Shown here in pieces: positions 1 to 9,397 of a stretch of DNA of 64,000 bases. The first letter of the stretch is position 1; every line of letters begins with the position of its first letter. The DNA lies in contig NZ_SOMG01000014.1 of NCBI RefSeq assembly GCF_004402045.1, forward strand, positions 220,795-284,794, read 5' to 3'. Below the pieces are notes generated by a model. The model did not search any database. It saw nothing but the letters and a program-made list of their open reading frames with translations, and was not told the DNA's origin. A program made the position numbers and the translations under genes. The DNA is from Lelliottia nimipressuralis. GTDB lineage: Bacteria; Pseudomonadota; Gammaproteobacteria; Enterobacterales; Enterobacteriaceae.

Positions 1-1
1 G

Positions 2-1462
2 CAGGCAACCTTACGAGAATATGGTTTTGCCGATGCAGCGCTTTTTGTCACCGTGGCAACAGAAGGGCGAGGTATCGACGAACTTCGCCACCATTTACAG
101 CACCTTTCGTCACGTAGCCACGCCAGCCATCACCGTTTCCGTCTGGCCATTGACCGGGCGTTTACCGTCAAAGGCGCGGGTCTGGTGGTTACCGGTACGG
201 CGCTGAGCGGTGAAGTAAAAGTGGGGGATAGCCTGTGGCTGACGGGCGTTAACAAACCGATGCGCGTGCGCGGTCTGCATGCGCAAAACCAGCCCACAGA
301 GCAGGCCCACGCCGGGCAGCGGATCGCGCTTAACATTGCCGGGGATGCGGAAAAAGAGCAGCTTAACCGCGGCGACTGGCTGCTCGCCGACGCCCCACCT
401 GAACCGTCTGAACGCGTCATTGTCTCCCTGCAGACGCACGCGCCCCTGAGCCAATGGCAGCCGCTGCATATCCACCACGCGGCCAGCCATATCACCGGGC
501 GCGTGTCGCTGCTGGAAAACGACCTTGCCGAACTGGTTTTCGATTCGCCGCTTTGGCTTGCAGACAACGATCGTCTGGTACTGCGTGATATTTCCGCGCG
601 CGAAACGCTGGCCGGGGCGCGGGTGGTGGTGCTTAACCCACCGCGACGCGGCAAGCGTAAACCTGAATATCTGCAATGGCTGGCAGCGCTGGCGCAGGCC
701 AGAGAGGATAGCGCCGCGCTACAGGTGCATCTTGAGCGCGGTGCGGTGAGCCTTAAGGATTTTGCATGGGCACGCCAGCTGAGCGGGGAAGGTTTACGTC
801 AGCTGACCCAGGAGCCGGGCTTTATTCAGGCCGGAAACAGCTTGCTCAACGCCCCGGTTGCGGCAAACTGGCAGCGTAAGATACTGAACACGCTCGCAAC
901 TTACCATGAACAGCATCAGGATGAGCCTGGCCCGGGTCGTGAACGTCTGCGACGCATGGCGCTGCCGATGGAAGACGATGCGCTGGTGCTGCTCCTGATT
1001 GAAAACATGCGCGAAAGTGGGGCGATCAAAAGCCACCACGGCTGGCTACATCTGCCGGATCACAAGGCCGGATTCACCGCAGAGCAAGAGGCTATATGGC
1101 AAAAAGTGGCCCCGCTGTTTGGCGATGAGCCGTGGTGGGTTCGCGATCTGGCTCGCGAAACGAACGCCGACGAGCAGGTGATGCGTCAGGTGTTGCGCCA
1201 TGCGGCGCAGCAGGGGCTGATAGTCGCGATCGTGAAAGATCGTTATTACCGTAACGATCGTATTGTTGCGTTTGCGAACCTGATCCGCGAGCTGGATCAG
1301 GAGCGGGGTTCAACCTGCGCCGCTGATTTCCGCGACCGACTGAACGTGGGCCGCAAGCTGGCGATTCAGATCCTGGAGTATTTTAATCGCATCGGCTTTA
1401 CCCGCCGTCGCGGTAACGATCATGTCCTGCGAGATTCGCTGTTATTTCCTGAAACTCCGTGA
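2..1462 (+). CDS. selB: SelB, selenocysteine-specific elongation factor (3' part, 5' end outside window)
   Basis: SelB carries Sec-tRNA to in-frame UGA codons by binding the SECIS hairpin in the mRNA. The frame is open from the left edge (codon starting at base 2) to the TGA at 1462, giving 486 visible residues, so the N-terminal GTPase motifs lie mostly outside. What remains is the end of the G domain, EF-Tu-like domains 2 and 3 (a segment like [14 protein letters not shown] near visible residue 65), then the C-terminal tandem winged helices that bind SECIS RNA; the last ends with a segment like [26 protein letters not shown] at 53 lies inside the frame and is not the true start. In K-12 yiaY lies between selB and aldB; here aldB follows directly. 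Confidence 0.95.
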   Translation, partial: QATLREYGFADAALFVTVATEGRGIDELRHHLQHLSSRSHASHHRFRLAIDRAFTVKGAGLVVTGTALSGEVKVGDSLWLTGVNKPMRVRGLHAQNQPTEQAHAGQRIALNIAGDAEKEQLNRGDWLLADAPPEPSERVIVSLQTHAPLSQWQPLHIHHAASHITGRVSLLENDLAELVFDSPLWLADNDRLVLRDISARETLAGARVVVLNPPRRGKRKPEYLQWLAALAQAREDSAALQVHLERGAVSLKDFAWARQLSGEGLRQLTQEPGFIQAGNSLLNAPVAANWQRKILNTLATYHEQHQDEPGPGRERLRRMALPMEDDALVLLLIENMRESGAIKSHHGWLHLPDHKAGFTAEQEAIWQKVAPLFGDEPWWVRDLARETNADEQVMRQVLRHAAQQGLIVAIVKDRYYRNDRIVAFANLIRELDQERGSTCAADFRDRLNVGRKLAIQILEYFNRIGFTRRRGNDHVLRDSLLFPETP

Positions 1463-1548
1463 CCCCTGTCGTAAACACCGTTACCGGCTGGCGAGAAAAT
1501 CGCCAGCCGGAACTACCCTTGTTGTACACCAACAGCAAGGAGACGGTC

Positions 1549-3087
1549 ATGACAAACAATCCTCCCTCATCGCGTATCCAGCCCGGCGAGTATGGTTTTC
1601 CCCTCAAGCTGAAGCCCCGTTATGACAACTTTATCGGCGGCGACTGGGTCGCTCCCGTCGACGGCGAATACTATTCCAACCTGACCCCCGTTACCGGCCA
1701 GCCGCTGTGTGAGATAGCCAGCTCCGGCAAGCGCGATATCGATCTGGCGCTGGATGCGGCGCATAAAGCGAAAGATAAATGGGGCCATACCTCCGTTCAG
1801 GACCGTGCGGCCATTTTGTTCAAAATTGCCGACCGGATGGAGCAAAATCTGGAGCTGCTGGCGACGGCAGAAACCTGGGATAACGGCAAGCCGATCCGGG
1901 AAACCATGGCGGCAGACGTGCCGCTGGCCATTGACCACTTCCGCTATTTTGCCTCCTGTATTCGCGCGCAGGAGGGCGGAATAAGTGAGGTTGACAGCGA
2001 CACCGTGGCGTATCACTTCCATGAACCGCTGGGCGTGGTCGGGCAAATTATTCCGTGGAACTTCCCGCTGCTGATGGCGAGCTGGAAAATGGCGCCGGCG
2101 CTGGCGGCCGGAAACTGTATTGTGCTTAAACCGGCGCGTCTGACCCCGCTCTCGGTTCTGCTGCTGATGGAAATCGTCGGCGATCTTCTGCCGCCGGGCG
2201 TGATTAACGTGGTGAACGGTGCGGGCGGTGAGATAGGTGAATATCTGGCCACCTCAAAACGTATCGCCAAAGTGGCGTTTACCGGCTCGACGGAAGTGGG
2301 TCAGCAGATTATGCAGTACGCCACGCAGAACATCATTCCGGTGACCCTGGAGCTGGGCGGGAAATCCCCGAACATCTTCTTCGCAGACGTGATGGAAGAA
2401 GAAGATGCCTTCTTCGATAAAGCCCTGGAAGGGTTTGCGCTGTTTGCGTTTAACCAGGGCGAAGTCTGTACCTGCCCAAGCCGCGCGCTGGTGCAGGAGT
2501 CCATCTATGAGCGCTTTATGGAGCGTGCCATTCGCCGCGTCGAATCTATCCGCAGCGGTAACCCGCTCGATAACGTCACGCAGATGGGGGCGCAGGTCTC
2601 GCATGGACAGCTGGAAACTATCCTCAACTACATTGATATCGGCAAGAAAGAGGGCGCGGATATTCTGACCGGTGGTCGCCGTAAAATGCTGGGTGGGGAT
2701 CTGCAGGAAGGGTATTACCTTGAGCCGACGATCCTGTTCGGTCAGAACAACATGCGCGTTTTTCAGGAGGAGATTTTCGGACCGGTGCTGGCCGTGACCA
2801 CCTTCAAAACGATGGAGGAGGCGCTGGAAATTGCCAACGACACACCGTATGGCCTGGGGGCGGGCGTCTGGAGCCGCAACGGTAATCTGGCGTATAAAAT
2901 GGGTCGAGGTATTCAGGCCGGGCGCGTATGGACCAATTGCTACCACGCCTATCCGGCACACGCGGCTTTTGGGGGTTATAAGCAATCGGGCATCGGTCGT
3001 GAAACCCATAAGATGATGCTGGAGCATTACCAGCAGACGAAATGTCTGCTGGTCAGCTACTCTGATAAACCGCTGGGGCTGTTCTAA
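1549..3087 (+). CDS. aldB: AldB, NADP-dependent aldehyde dehydrogenase
   Basis: Cytosolic aldehyde dehydrogenase that oxidises acetaldehyde and related aldehydes to acids; in E. coli it is a stationary-phase enzyme. The 512-residue product equals the E. coli length when started at the ATG at 1549, preceded by AAGGAGA at 1537-1543; the frame is open further upstream to 1459 but that part overlaps selB and has no family match. Visible ALDH features: the PWNFP cofactor segment near residue 170, FTGSTEVG near 245, the general base E268 in LELGG, and catalytic C307 in the GEVC motif. Its stop overlaps the 3' end of the convergent yiaU gene by 4 nt. Confidence 0.95.
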   Translation: MTNNPPSSRIQPGEYGFPLKLKPRYDNFIGGDWVAPVDGEYYSNLTPVTGQPLCEIASSGKRDIDLALDAAHKAKDKWGHTSVQDRAAILFKIADRMEQNLELLATAETWDNGKPIRETMAADVPLAIDHFRYFASCIRAQEGGISEVDSDTVAYHFHEPLGVVGQIIPWNFPLLMASWKMAPALAAGNCIVLKPARLTPLSVLLLMEIVGDLLPPGVINVVNGAGGEIGEYLATSKRIAKVAFTGSTEVGQQIMQYATQNIIPVTLELGGKSPNIFFADVMEEEDAFFDKALEGFALFAFNQGEVCTCPSRALVQESIYERFMERAIRRVESIRSGNPLDNVTQMGAQVSHGQLETILNYIDIGKKEGADILTGGRRKMLGGDLQEGYYLEPTILFGQNNMRVFQEEIFGPVLAVTTFKTMEEALEIANDTPYGLGAGVWSRNGNLAYKMGRGIQAGRVWTNCYHAYPAHAAFGGYKQSGIGRETHKMMLEHYQQTKCLLVSYSDKPLGLF

Positions 3088-4049
3088 TCGCCCAGCTCAG
3101 GCCGTCCATGGGCGGCCTGAGCAATTTGCTGGCGCAGGCAGTTGAGGACGCCATCCAGAACGTATTGCACACGCCAGGGCTGGTATTCGCGTTTGCGGAA
3201 AATGGCCGTCAGATCGAGCCACCACTCCTCCTGATGCGGGAAGCAGGGAACCAGCATCCCTGTTGTTAATTCTTTTTTCAGACTCTCTTTTGGCGCAAAA
3301 ACAATCCCAAGGTTATTTCTTGCCAGCTCCAGGGCTGTCTGCGTATTGTCGCAAATATAATTACCGGTTACCCGGTAATCATGCACGTTATCACTGCCGT
3401 GCACGCGAAAGCGCCAGATGTTTGCATCATCGACCAGCATGGAGTCAATGAGAATGCAGGAGTGATTAATTAACTCTTCAGGTCCCGTCAGGGGATGTTT
3501 ATTTAAATATTCAACGGTTGCAAATGCCGTAACGGAATATTTTGTCAACACGCTGGCGACCAGGCTTTCATCTTTCGGTTGAGCATAGGTAATTAAAATA
3601 TCGCAGTCATCCGGAAAGGAAACACCTTCTGAAAATTCATTACGGTCCAGGTTGTAGGTTTTCAGGGAGATGCGGATGTCACCAATGTCCTCTATCTGAT
3701 GGATCACGTGGCGCGCAAGATAGGTCACGATACCTGTTGGGGCATAGATCGTGACTTTTCCGCGCTTTTCATGCTTGTAATCAGCAATGAAGTTAACAAG
3801 TTGACTGTTCTTATCCAGCGTAGCATTCACGTAGGGAAGTAACGCTTCGCCAAACTGGGTAAGGGCCAGCTGACGAGTGGTGCGCTCGAATACCTTGAGC
3901 CCAACCCGCGTTTCAAAATCAGACAGATATTTACTGACGTTGGCCTGCGCCATGCCCAGCAGGGCGGCGGCATCACCAATGCTGTGGGTTGCGGCAATGA
4001 CGGAAATAATTTTTAATTCGCGTGGCTTTAGCTGTAATTTACTCATCAT
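3084..4049 (-). CDS. yiaU: YiaU, LysR-family transcriptional regulator
   Basis: LysR-type regulator of about 321 residues. The N-terminal winged helix-turn-helix (roughly residues 8-65, with a [20 protein letters not shown] segment) is followed by a periplasmic-binding-protein-like effector domain. Two adjacent ATGs (4049, 4046) and a GTG at 4055 can all serve as start; 4049 is chosen on spacing to a weak GGG. It is divergent from the outer-membrane gene yiaT, as in K-12, so regulation of yiaT is plausible. The effector is unknown. K-12 yiaV and yiaW, which lie between yiaU and aldB there, are absent here. Confidence 0.85.
   Translation of the reverse strand: MMSKLQLKPRELKIISVIAATHSIGDAAALLGMAQANVSKYLSDFETRVGLKVFERTTRQLALTQFGEALLPYVNATLDKNSQLVNFIADYKHEKRGKVTIYAPTGIVTYLARHVIHQIEDIGDIRISLKTYNLDRNEFSEGVSFPDDCDILITYAQPKDESLVASVLTKYSVTAFATVEYLNKHPLTGPEELINHSCILIDSMLVDDANIWRFRVHGSDNVHDYRVTGNYICDNTQTALELARNNLGIVFAPKESLKKELTTGMLVPCFPHQEEWWLDLTAIFRKREYQPWRVQYVLDGVLNCLRQQIAQAAHGRPELGD
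3095..3122. terminator. Hairpin at the aldB / yiaU convergent ends
   Basis: A 10-bp perfect stem (GCTCAGGCCG paired with CGGCCTGAGC) with an 8-nt loop starts 7 nt after the aldB stop and lies inside the last codons of yiaU. The following T run is weak (AATTT), so termination of aldB is an inference. Confidence 0.45.
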
Positions 4050-4072
4050 GCGCACCCATCTATATGATTTTA

Positions 4073-4088
4073 TATATAATATTATATA
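4073..4088. promoter_or_regulatory. AT-rich 16-bp palindrome between yiaU and yiaT
   Basis: TATATAATATTATATA is a perfect palindrome in the 110-bp divergent gap, just upstream of yiaU. LysR regulators usually bind dyad, AT-rich T-N11-A sites, so it is a candidate YiaU site; it also offers -10-like hexamers to both genes. Inference from position only. Confidence 0.4.
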
Positions 4089-4166
4089 AACCGCAGCGTT
4101 GCATTGGCAAATTTGTAACCATTATTATTCGCCTCGCTTGTTTGGCATTTAAATGGATTACATGTA

Positions 4167-4907
4167 ATGACTATTAAATACAATTTACTCATCGCTGCCA
4201 CGTTATTTGCAACATCCTCTGCAATGGCCGGTGACTTTTCACTTGGAGCGGGGGCTGTATTTAATGAGTCTCCTTACAAAGGATATAATGAAAATACCAG
4301 TGCAGTACCGTTAATTAGCTACGAAGGCGACAGATTCTATGTTCGCCAGACCACGGGCGGATGGATCCTGTGGAAAGATGCAAAAAATGAATTCAGCCTG
4401 ACCGCGTCGTGGATGCCGCTGCATTTTGATCCTGATGATAACGACGACCATCAGATGAAGCAGCTGGATGAGCGCAAAGCATCCGCCTTCCTCGGCGGCG
4501 CCTACTACCGCCACGAGAGCTGGGGTTCTCTGAAAGTAGCCGTCTCTGGTGATGCGATGGATGAAAGCGGCGGCGTGATGGGCGAAGTATCGTACTTCCG
4601 TCCAATCAGAATGGAACGCCTGACTCTGACGCCATCGATCGGCGTTTTCTACAGCGATGAAAGCTATAACGACTACTACTACGGTGTATCCGGCAGCGAG
4701 TCTCGCCGCTCGGGTATGGATGAATACACCGCCGGCGACAGCTGGACGCCATACGTCGGCCTGGCGGCTAAATATCAGTTAACCCAGAAGCTGTATCTCA
4801 ACGCCAGCGCGGTTTATACCGTATTACCTGACGACGTGAAGAACAGCCCGATGATCGACCGCGACGACAGCTTCGCGCTGATGACCGGCCTGACCTGGCG
4901 TTTCTGA
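4167..4907 (+). CDS. yiaT: YiaT, MipA/OmpV-family outer-membrane protein
   Basis: Predicted outer-membrane beta-barrel of 246 residues. It starts with a signal peptide (cleavage expected after SAMA, near residue 21), is rich in aromatic alternating strands, and ends in a terminal aromatic residue (TWRF), as BAM substrates do. The family includes OmpV and MipA, the MltA-interacting scaffold; a role in peptidoglycan synthesis for this member is not shown. Divergent from yiaU. The start at 4167 is the first ATG that gives an intact signal peptide. Confidence 0.88.
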   Translation: MTIKYNLLIAATLFATSSAMAGDFSLGAGAVFNESPYKGYNENTSAVPLISYEGDRFYVRQTTGGWILWKDAKNEFSLTASWMPLHFDPDDNDDHQMKQLDERKASAFLGGAYYRHESWGSLKVAVSGDAMDESGGVMGEVSYFRPIRMERLTLTPSIGVFYSDESYNDYYYGVSGSESRRSGMDEYTAGDSWTPYVGLAAKYQLTQKLYLNASAVYTVLPDDVKNSPMIDRDDSFALMTGLTWRF

Positions 4908-4916
4908 TGCAGTAAA

Positions 4917-4974
4917 GCCGGGTGGCGGCTTCGCCTTATTACTCCCTCTCCCGTGGGAGAGGGTTGGGGTGAGG
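4917..4974. repeat. REP-like unit plus dispersed palindromic repeat (copy 1)
   Basis: Directly after yiaT comes a degenerate REP-like segment (gccgggtggcggcttcgcc), then a perfect 9-bp stem CCCTCTCCC/GGGAGAGGG at 4944-4963 followed by a TTGGGGTGAGGG tail. The same palindrome with tail recurs in the window near 19.9, 38.0, 44.1 and 47.0 kb. Confidence 0.7.
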
Positions 4975-4992
4975 GCAACAGGCCGCAGATAT

Positions 4993-6942
4993 TCAGCCTT
5001 CATCTACCCAAATCCGCATTTCCCCTTCTCCCCGGTTTGCCCAACTGAACCAGGGAACAAAGGTCAGCGTCTGGGGCTGACGTTGTACCGGCGAGCGATC
5101 ATACTGCCACAGCGCATCCGTATCCTTCACGTGACCCCCCATCCCCTCTGTCTGAATCAGCATCTTGTGTGCAAATATCCCGCGCCCTTCAAAGACCCGA
5201 AATTCGCTGCCAGCAGGCAGGGAGAGGTTATGTAAGTTCGCCCCGTTATCGGCCTCTTCCAGGCAGTAGACCAGCGGACCGCGCTGCAGGGCGACTTTGC
5301 CCGCCTGTTGGCGTACCTGCGGGTTTCCGTACACGCGGCGAACCGGCATCGGTAGCGTCAGCGTGACGACATCTCCTTCTTGCCAGGTACGGGTCAGGTA
5401 GAAATATCCCCGGGAGATTTCACCCGCAACGGTTTCACCGTTCAACGACACGGCAGGTGCCGCGCACCAGTCCGGGAGGCGCAGGGCCACGGTATGCCTC
5501 ACCGGCACAGGCGAGACGATCTCGATATTCACCTCTTCCTGCCACGGATAATTGCCTCTAATTCGCAGCGCCAGGGTTTCGTCGCCAACCGGAATGGTGA
5601 CATCGTTGCCCACGTAGAGATTTATAAACAGCGCATCCGGGCGAACGGTGTAAATGTAATGCCCCAGCGACGTCAGCACGCGCGCGATATTCGGCGGGCA
5701 ACAGGCGCAGCCAAACCAGCGCTGGCGGACGGGTTTCACGTGATCGTAGATATGGTTGAATGCCTGGGTTTTCGGATGTACCTCCAGCGGGTTCACATAG
5801 AAGAAGTGTTTTCCGTCCAGCGCCATGCCGCCAAGCACCGTGTTGTATAGCGCGCGCTCCATCACGTCGGCGTAGTGGCCGTCGGCCTCCATCTCCAGCA
5901 TCCGGCGGGCAAACATCATCAGACCGATGGAGGCGCAGCTTTCGGCATAGACCGTATCGTTGGGTAAATCATAATCGCTGCTGAAGGCTTCACCGCTGCT
6001 TTGCGACCCGATCCCGCCGGTAATATACAGCTGGCGCTGCGCCATGTTTTTCCACAGCCGCAGGCAGTCCTGTCGTTTACCCTCGTCATGGCTCAGGCGT
6101 GCCAGATGCGCCATGCCCGCCATCAGGTAGACAAAACGCACCGCGTGTCCAATAGCTGTTTGCTGTTTGGCAAGCGGCTGATGCGCCTGGCTGTAGGCTT
6201 TGTCTTTGACCATCCATGCCGGGCCATAGGTGTTCCAGTATGACGTTCTGCCGCGCTTCTCATATTCGATATCGTAGAAGTGAGGCTGCACGCCGCGTTG
6301 TTCAATGAAATATTTCACCAGCGAGAGATAACGTGGCTCCTGCGTGACGTCGTAAAGCCGCATCAGCGCCAGCTCGATTTCCGGGTGGCCCGGATAACCG
6401 TGTAACTGGTTCTCACCGGGGCCAAACACGCTGTCGATATGGTCTGCCAGCCTGCACACCACCTCCAGCAGACGGCGTTTTCCGGTTCCCTGAAAATACG
6501 CCACGCCGGCCTCAATCATATGCCCGGCGCAGTACAGTTCGTGGCATTCGGCCAGATTGGTCCAGCGCTCGTCGGGGGCCTTTACCGTAAAGTACGTGTT
6601 GAGATAACCATCTTCACACTGCGCTGCGGCAATCAGTTCAATGACCTCGTCGGCGGTTTTTTCCAGTTCAGCATCCGGTTTCTGGCACAGCGACCACGCC
6701 ACGGCTTCCAGCCATTTCGCCACGTCGCTGTCCTGAAACACCATGCCGTAGAACTCGCCCTGCTCCTGGCCCGCCGCAATGCGGAAGTTGGTGATGGCGT
6801 GGCTGGGTTCGGCTTCCGTCACGCGATCGTTCAGCGCGTCCCACTGGTAGGGGATCACCACCTCACGTACCAGCCGTTGATACTGCCCGAGAAACGGGTC
6901 GTTAATTTTCAGTTGATGCAGGTCGGCTTCCATAATGGACAT
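4993..6942 (-). CDS. GH127 (DUF1680) beta-L-arabinofuranosidase-like glycosidase
   Basis: Cytoplasmic glycoside hydrolase, 649 residues, no signal peptide. The family (type: Bifidobacterium HypBA1) releases L-arabinose from beta-L-arabinofuranosides using a zinc-bound cysteine nucleophile. The expected metal and catalytic residues are visible by analogy with HypBA1: E334 and C336 in YAESCASIG, and C414/C415 in FGCACCPPN. The (alpha/alpha)6 barrel is followed by C-terminal beta domains. The start at 6942 has GAGGAGA upstream and leaves 10 nt after the transporter stop; an upstream ATG at 6990 would overlap the transporter and adds residues unlike the family. Likely cotranscribed with the symporter under the divergent AraC regulator. 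Substrate is inferred from family. Confidence 0.88.
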   Translation of the reverse strand: MSIMEADLHQLKINDPFLGQYQRLVREVVIPYQWDALNDRVTEAEPSHAITNFRIAAGQEQGEFYGMVFQDSDVAKWLEAVAWSLCQKPDAELEKTADEVIELIAAAQCEDGYLNTYFTVKAPDERWTNLAECHELYCAGHMIEAGVAYFQGTGKRRLLEVVCRLADHIDSVFGPGENQLHGYPGHPEIELALMRLYDVTQEPRYLSLVKYFIEQRGVQPHFYDIEYEKRGRTSYWNTYGPAWMVKDKAYSQAHQPLAKQQTAIGHAVRFVYLMAGMAHLARLSHDEGKRQDCLRLWKNMAQRQLYITGGIGSQSSGEAFSSDYDLPNDTVYAESCASIGLMMFARRMLEMEADGHYADVMERALYNTVLGGMALDGKHFFYVNPLEVHPKTQAFNHIYDHVKPVRQRWFGCACCPPNIARVLTSLGHYIYTVRPDALFINLYVGNDVTIPVGDETLALRIRGNYPWQEEVNIEIVSPVPVRHTVALRLPDWCAAPAVSLNGETVAGEISRGYFYLTRTWQEGDVVTLTLPMPVRRVYGNPQVRQQAGKVALQRGPLVYCLEEADNGANLHNLSLPAGSEFRVFEGRGIFAHKMLIQTEGMGGHVKDTDALWQYDRSPVQRQPQTLTFVPWFSWANRGEGEMRIWVDEG

Positions 6943-6952
6943 CGTGTTCTCC

Positions 6953-8353
6953 TCAGGAGGGTATGTGACGCTGGCGCAGGTCGGTTGCAATGCGCGACAT
7001 CATAGGGTTGTTGAGTCTGCACCAGCGGATAGAGACGGCCAGCAGCAGATGAAAAAGGGCAGGCAGCAGCGTCTCCATGGCGGTGATGCCCTGCAGTGAA
7101 GCAGGCGTCTGATTGCCCGCGCCTGGCTGGTAGGCGACGGCGATAAACACCAGGCTGATGATCCCCGCGCTGGATGCCCACGCAAGCTTGATGAAAAACA
7201 GGTTGAAGGCGAAGTTCATGCCCGACGAGCGCACTCCGGTTTTCCACTCGCCGTAGTCGTCGGCAAACGCCATCAGCGAGAAGTGCAGCGGCAGGGTAAA
7301 TCCGAGAATGACGCCATTGCTCAGAATGACGATCAACCAGAGCGTCTGGTGGGCCGGGCCGTCGGGCAGAAACCACATTCCCACCGCGAGCGCGGCGAGG
7401 ACCAGGTTGGTGTAATAGTAGAGTTTGACGGTATCAACGCGGCGAGAAAGGGGGTTTACGATCACCGCGCCCAGAATAGCCGCAAAGGTCACCATGGTGA
7501 AAAACAGCGACGTGTATGCGGTGCTGCCCTGCAGCACGTAGGTGATGAAGTACATGTAACCGCCGCCGCGAATGTTAAACACGTTGATCAGCAGGAACGA
7601 CATCACCAGCATCAGCAGCAGCTGGTCGTTTTTACGCAGGCCGGCCAGATGCTCGCGTAGGGTGAATTTACCCATCAGCGCCAGCGGAACGCGCTCACGC
7701 ACCCAGAAAAAGCAGCAGAGGAACATCATCACGGCGATAGCGCACAGTACGCCGACACCTAACTGGTAGCCCCGCGCGGCGTTGCCCTGGCCCAGTACCG
7801 CGACCAGCCACGGCAGGCCCACGGAGACCAAAAAGCCGGCCACACCGCACAGCACAAAGCGCCATGACTGGCAGGAGATTACCTCGCTGTGGCGGGTCGT
7901 CATGGTATTGATCAGCGCGCAGTAGGGCACGTTGATGGCGGTATAGCCGACGGACAACAGCAGATAGGTTCCGAACGCCCAGGCGATTTTCACGCCCATG
8001 CTGGCTTCCGGTACGGTGAAGGTCAGCACGCCGATAATGCCGATGGGAAGCGCCACCCACAGCTGCCAGGGACGAAAACGTCCCCAGCGGCTTTGCGTGC
8101 GGTCGGCAATCACGCCCATCACCGGATCGGAAATGGCATCAAACACGCGCAGGGCGATAAACAGCGTACCCACGAGCGCCGGGGTCAGGCCAAAAATATC
8201 GGTATAGAAAAAAGTCAGAAAATTCATGATCAGGCAGGTAATCACCGTCCCGCCCGCATCGCCCAGGCCGTAGCCAATTTTTTCGCGGACGGACAAGCGG
8301 CTATCTGTTGCCTCTTGCGTCAGGTCTGATTCTGTAATTGGTGTGGAAGTCAT
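6953..8353 (-). CDS. GPH-family (MelB-like) glycoside/pentoside:cation symporter
   Basis: Inner-membrane carrier of 466 residues with about 12 hydrophobic segments. Typical GPH features are the N-terminal [12 protein letters not shown] segment and [21 protein letters not shown] near residues 70-90, containing the acidic residues used for cation coupling in MelB and the conserved loop 2-3 motif. Relatives include MelB, XynP/YicJ and pentoside carriers. It is the first gene of a two-gene operon with the GH127 enzyme, so it probably imports short arabinofuranosides for cytoplasmic hydrolysis. Start 8353 has GAGGAGT upstream. Confidence 0.88.
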   Translation of the reverse strand: MTSTPITESDLTQEATDSRLSVREKIGYGLGDAGGTVITCLIMNFLTFFYTDIFGLTPALVGTLFIALRVFDAISDPVMGVIADRTQSRWGRFRPWQLWVALPIGIIGVLTFTVPEASMGVKIAWAFGTYLLLSVGYTAINVPYCALINTMTTRHSEVISCQSWRFVLCGVAGFLVSVGLPWLVAVLGQGNAARGYQLGVGVLCAIAVMMFLCCFFWVRERVPLALMGKFTLREHLAGLRKNDQLLLMLVMSFLLINVFNIRGGGYMYFITYVLQGSTAYTSLFFTMVTFAAILGAVIVNPLSRRVDTVKLYYYTNLVLAALAVGMWFLPDGPAHQTLWLIVILSNGVILGFTLPLHFSLMAFADDYGEWKTGVRSSGMNFAFNLFFIKLAWASSAGIISLVFIAVAYQPGAGNQTPASLQGITAMETLLPALFHLLLAVSIRWCRLNNPMMSRIATDLRQRHIPS

Positions 8354-8463
8354 CGGGTAACTCCTCGGTAATCGAATTTATTATCGTCTTTATGCAAGGT
8401 ACGCATTTATTCTGCACCGAATGGAGAGGCCAACAAGGGAAGGGAAAAGTATAAAAAGATGAC

Positions 8464-8501
8464 GATTCCGACCTGATGATAAAAATGTGATTCCGATCGG
8501 A
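8464..8501. promoter_or_regulatory. Direct repeats and CRP-like site between the symporter and AraC genes
   Basis: The 225-bp divergent gap has near-identical decamers GATTCCGACC (8464-8473) and GATTCCGATC (8489-8498), 25 bp apart in direct orientation, as expected of AraC-family half sites. TGTGATTCCGATCGGA at 8486-8501 resembles a CRP site (TGTGA-N6-TCACA) with a degraded right arm and overlaps the second repeat. Confidence 0.45.
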
Positions 8502-8578
8502 CAGATATTCATATATTGATTAATAATCAATGTGTAAGTCGAATGTTGACGACAATAAAAGCGGAATGGTGAATATCC

Positions 8579-9397
8579 ATGCTTGAATTATCCATAGCGC
8601 TTCCGATTAACGTCCAGAATGGCGGGCTGTTTATTTCCAGGGGCGTGGGCCGCCACCCTGCGCGGAAGTTAACATCGTGGGAGATTATTTTTGTCGAAAA
8701 AGGGACATTAACGATCCAGGAAGAACAGCATGTCTTTGAGGTGAATGCGGGAGAAAGTTTGCTTCTCTGGCCGGGCCGTCGACATGTGGGCGTGGAGGAT
8801 TTCCCGGCGGACCTGCGCTTTTACTGGCTCCATTTTGAGGTTGAAACACAACATGGTTTGTTGCCAAATGCCGCCCCTCTGGCAATAGAGCAACACTGTC
8901 GTGTAAGGGACGCGCAATATGTCATTGCGCTATTTCGGCAATTCCTCAGCGAGCAGGAGAAATTACAGCGAAGCGTGGCGCTGGAGATGATTTTATTATT
9001 GATTCTACAGCAGTTGTCGAGCTCTTCGGGATATGAAGATAAAGCCGATGAGGCCGGTGCGGCGATGGCGTGGAAGGCGAAGCAACTTATTCGCACGCAG
9101 TTTCATTTGCCGCTTTCTACGTCGCAGCTGGCAAAAGAGTTGCACTGCAATGCTGATTACCTCGGACGCGTGTTTCGCCGGACTTTCCATTTAACCCTGA
9201 CGGAGGCAATACATCGCCAGCGCGTCAGGGCGGCAGAAAAGCTGTTGCTGGATGGCTCTGCCTCGCTCACCGAAGTGGCAACCCGCTGCGGTTTTAATGA
9301 CGTGGGCTATTTTCGGCAGATATTTTCAAAACACACGGGCTTAACCCCCGCCGTCTGGAAACGGCGGTACTGTAAAGAGCATATTAATTCCGGCTGA
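8579..9397 (+). CDS. AraC-family transcriptional regulator of the GH127 / symporter operon
   Basis: Protein of 272 residues with an N-terminal cupin sugar-binding half (AraC_binding type; VEKGTLTIQEEQHVFEV near residues 40-55) and a C-terminal double helix-turn-helix (about residues 165-265, ending in EVATRCGFNDVGYFRQIFSKHTGLTP). It is transcribed away from the symporter and GH127 gene, so local activation by an arabinofuranoside or arabinose is the natural inference. Its stop is immediately followed by the end of the convergent sgbE gene. The start at 8579 has only a weak GGAATGG upstream. Confidence 0.88.
   Translation: MLELSIALPINVQNGGLFISRGVGRHPARKLTSWEIIFVEKGTLTIQEEQHVFEVNAGESLLLWPGRRHVGVEDFPADLRFYWLHFEVETQHGLLPNAAPLAIEQHCRVRDAQYVIALFRQFLSEQEKLQRSVALEMILLLILQQLSSSSGYEDKADEAGAAMAWKAKQLIRTQFHLPLSTSQLAKELHCNADYLGRVFRRTFHLTLTEAIHRQRVRAAEKLLLDGSASLTEVATRCGFNDVGYFRQIFSKHTGLTPAVWKRRYCKEHINSG

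Noticed and set aside
2254..3027. A 257-residue minus-strand frame across aldB
   Set aside because: It lies fully inside the conserved aldB coding region; no ribosome site or family features.
6943..6990. Longer start for the GH127 enzyme
   Set aside because: It would overlap the symporter gene, while the ATG at 6942 has a good ribosome site and matches the family.
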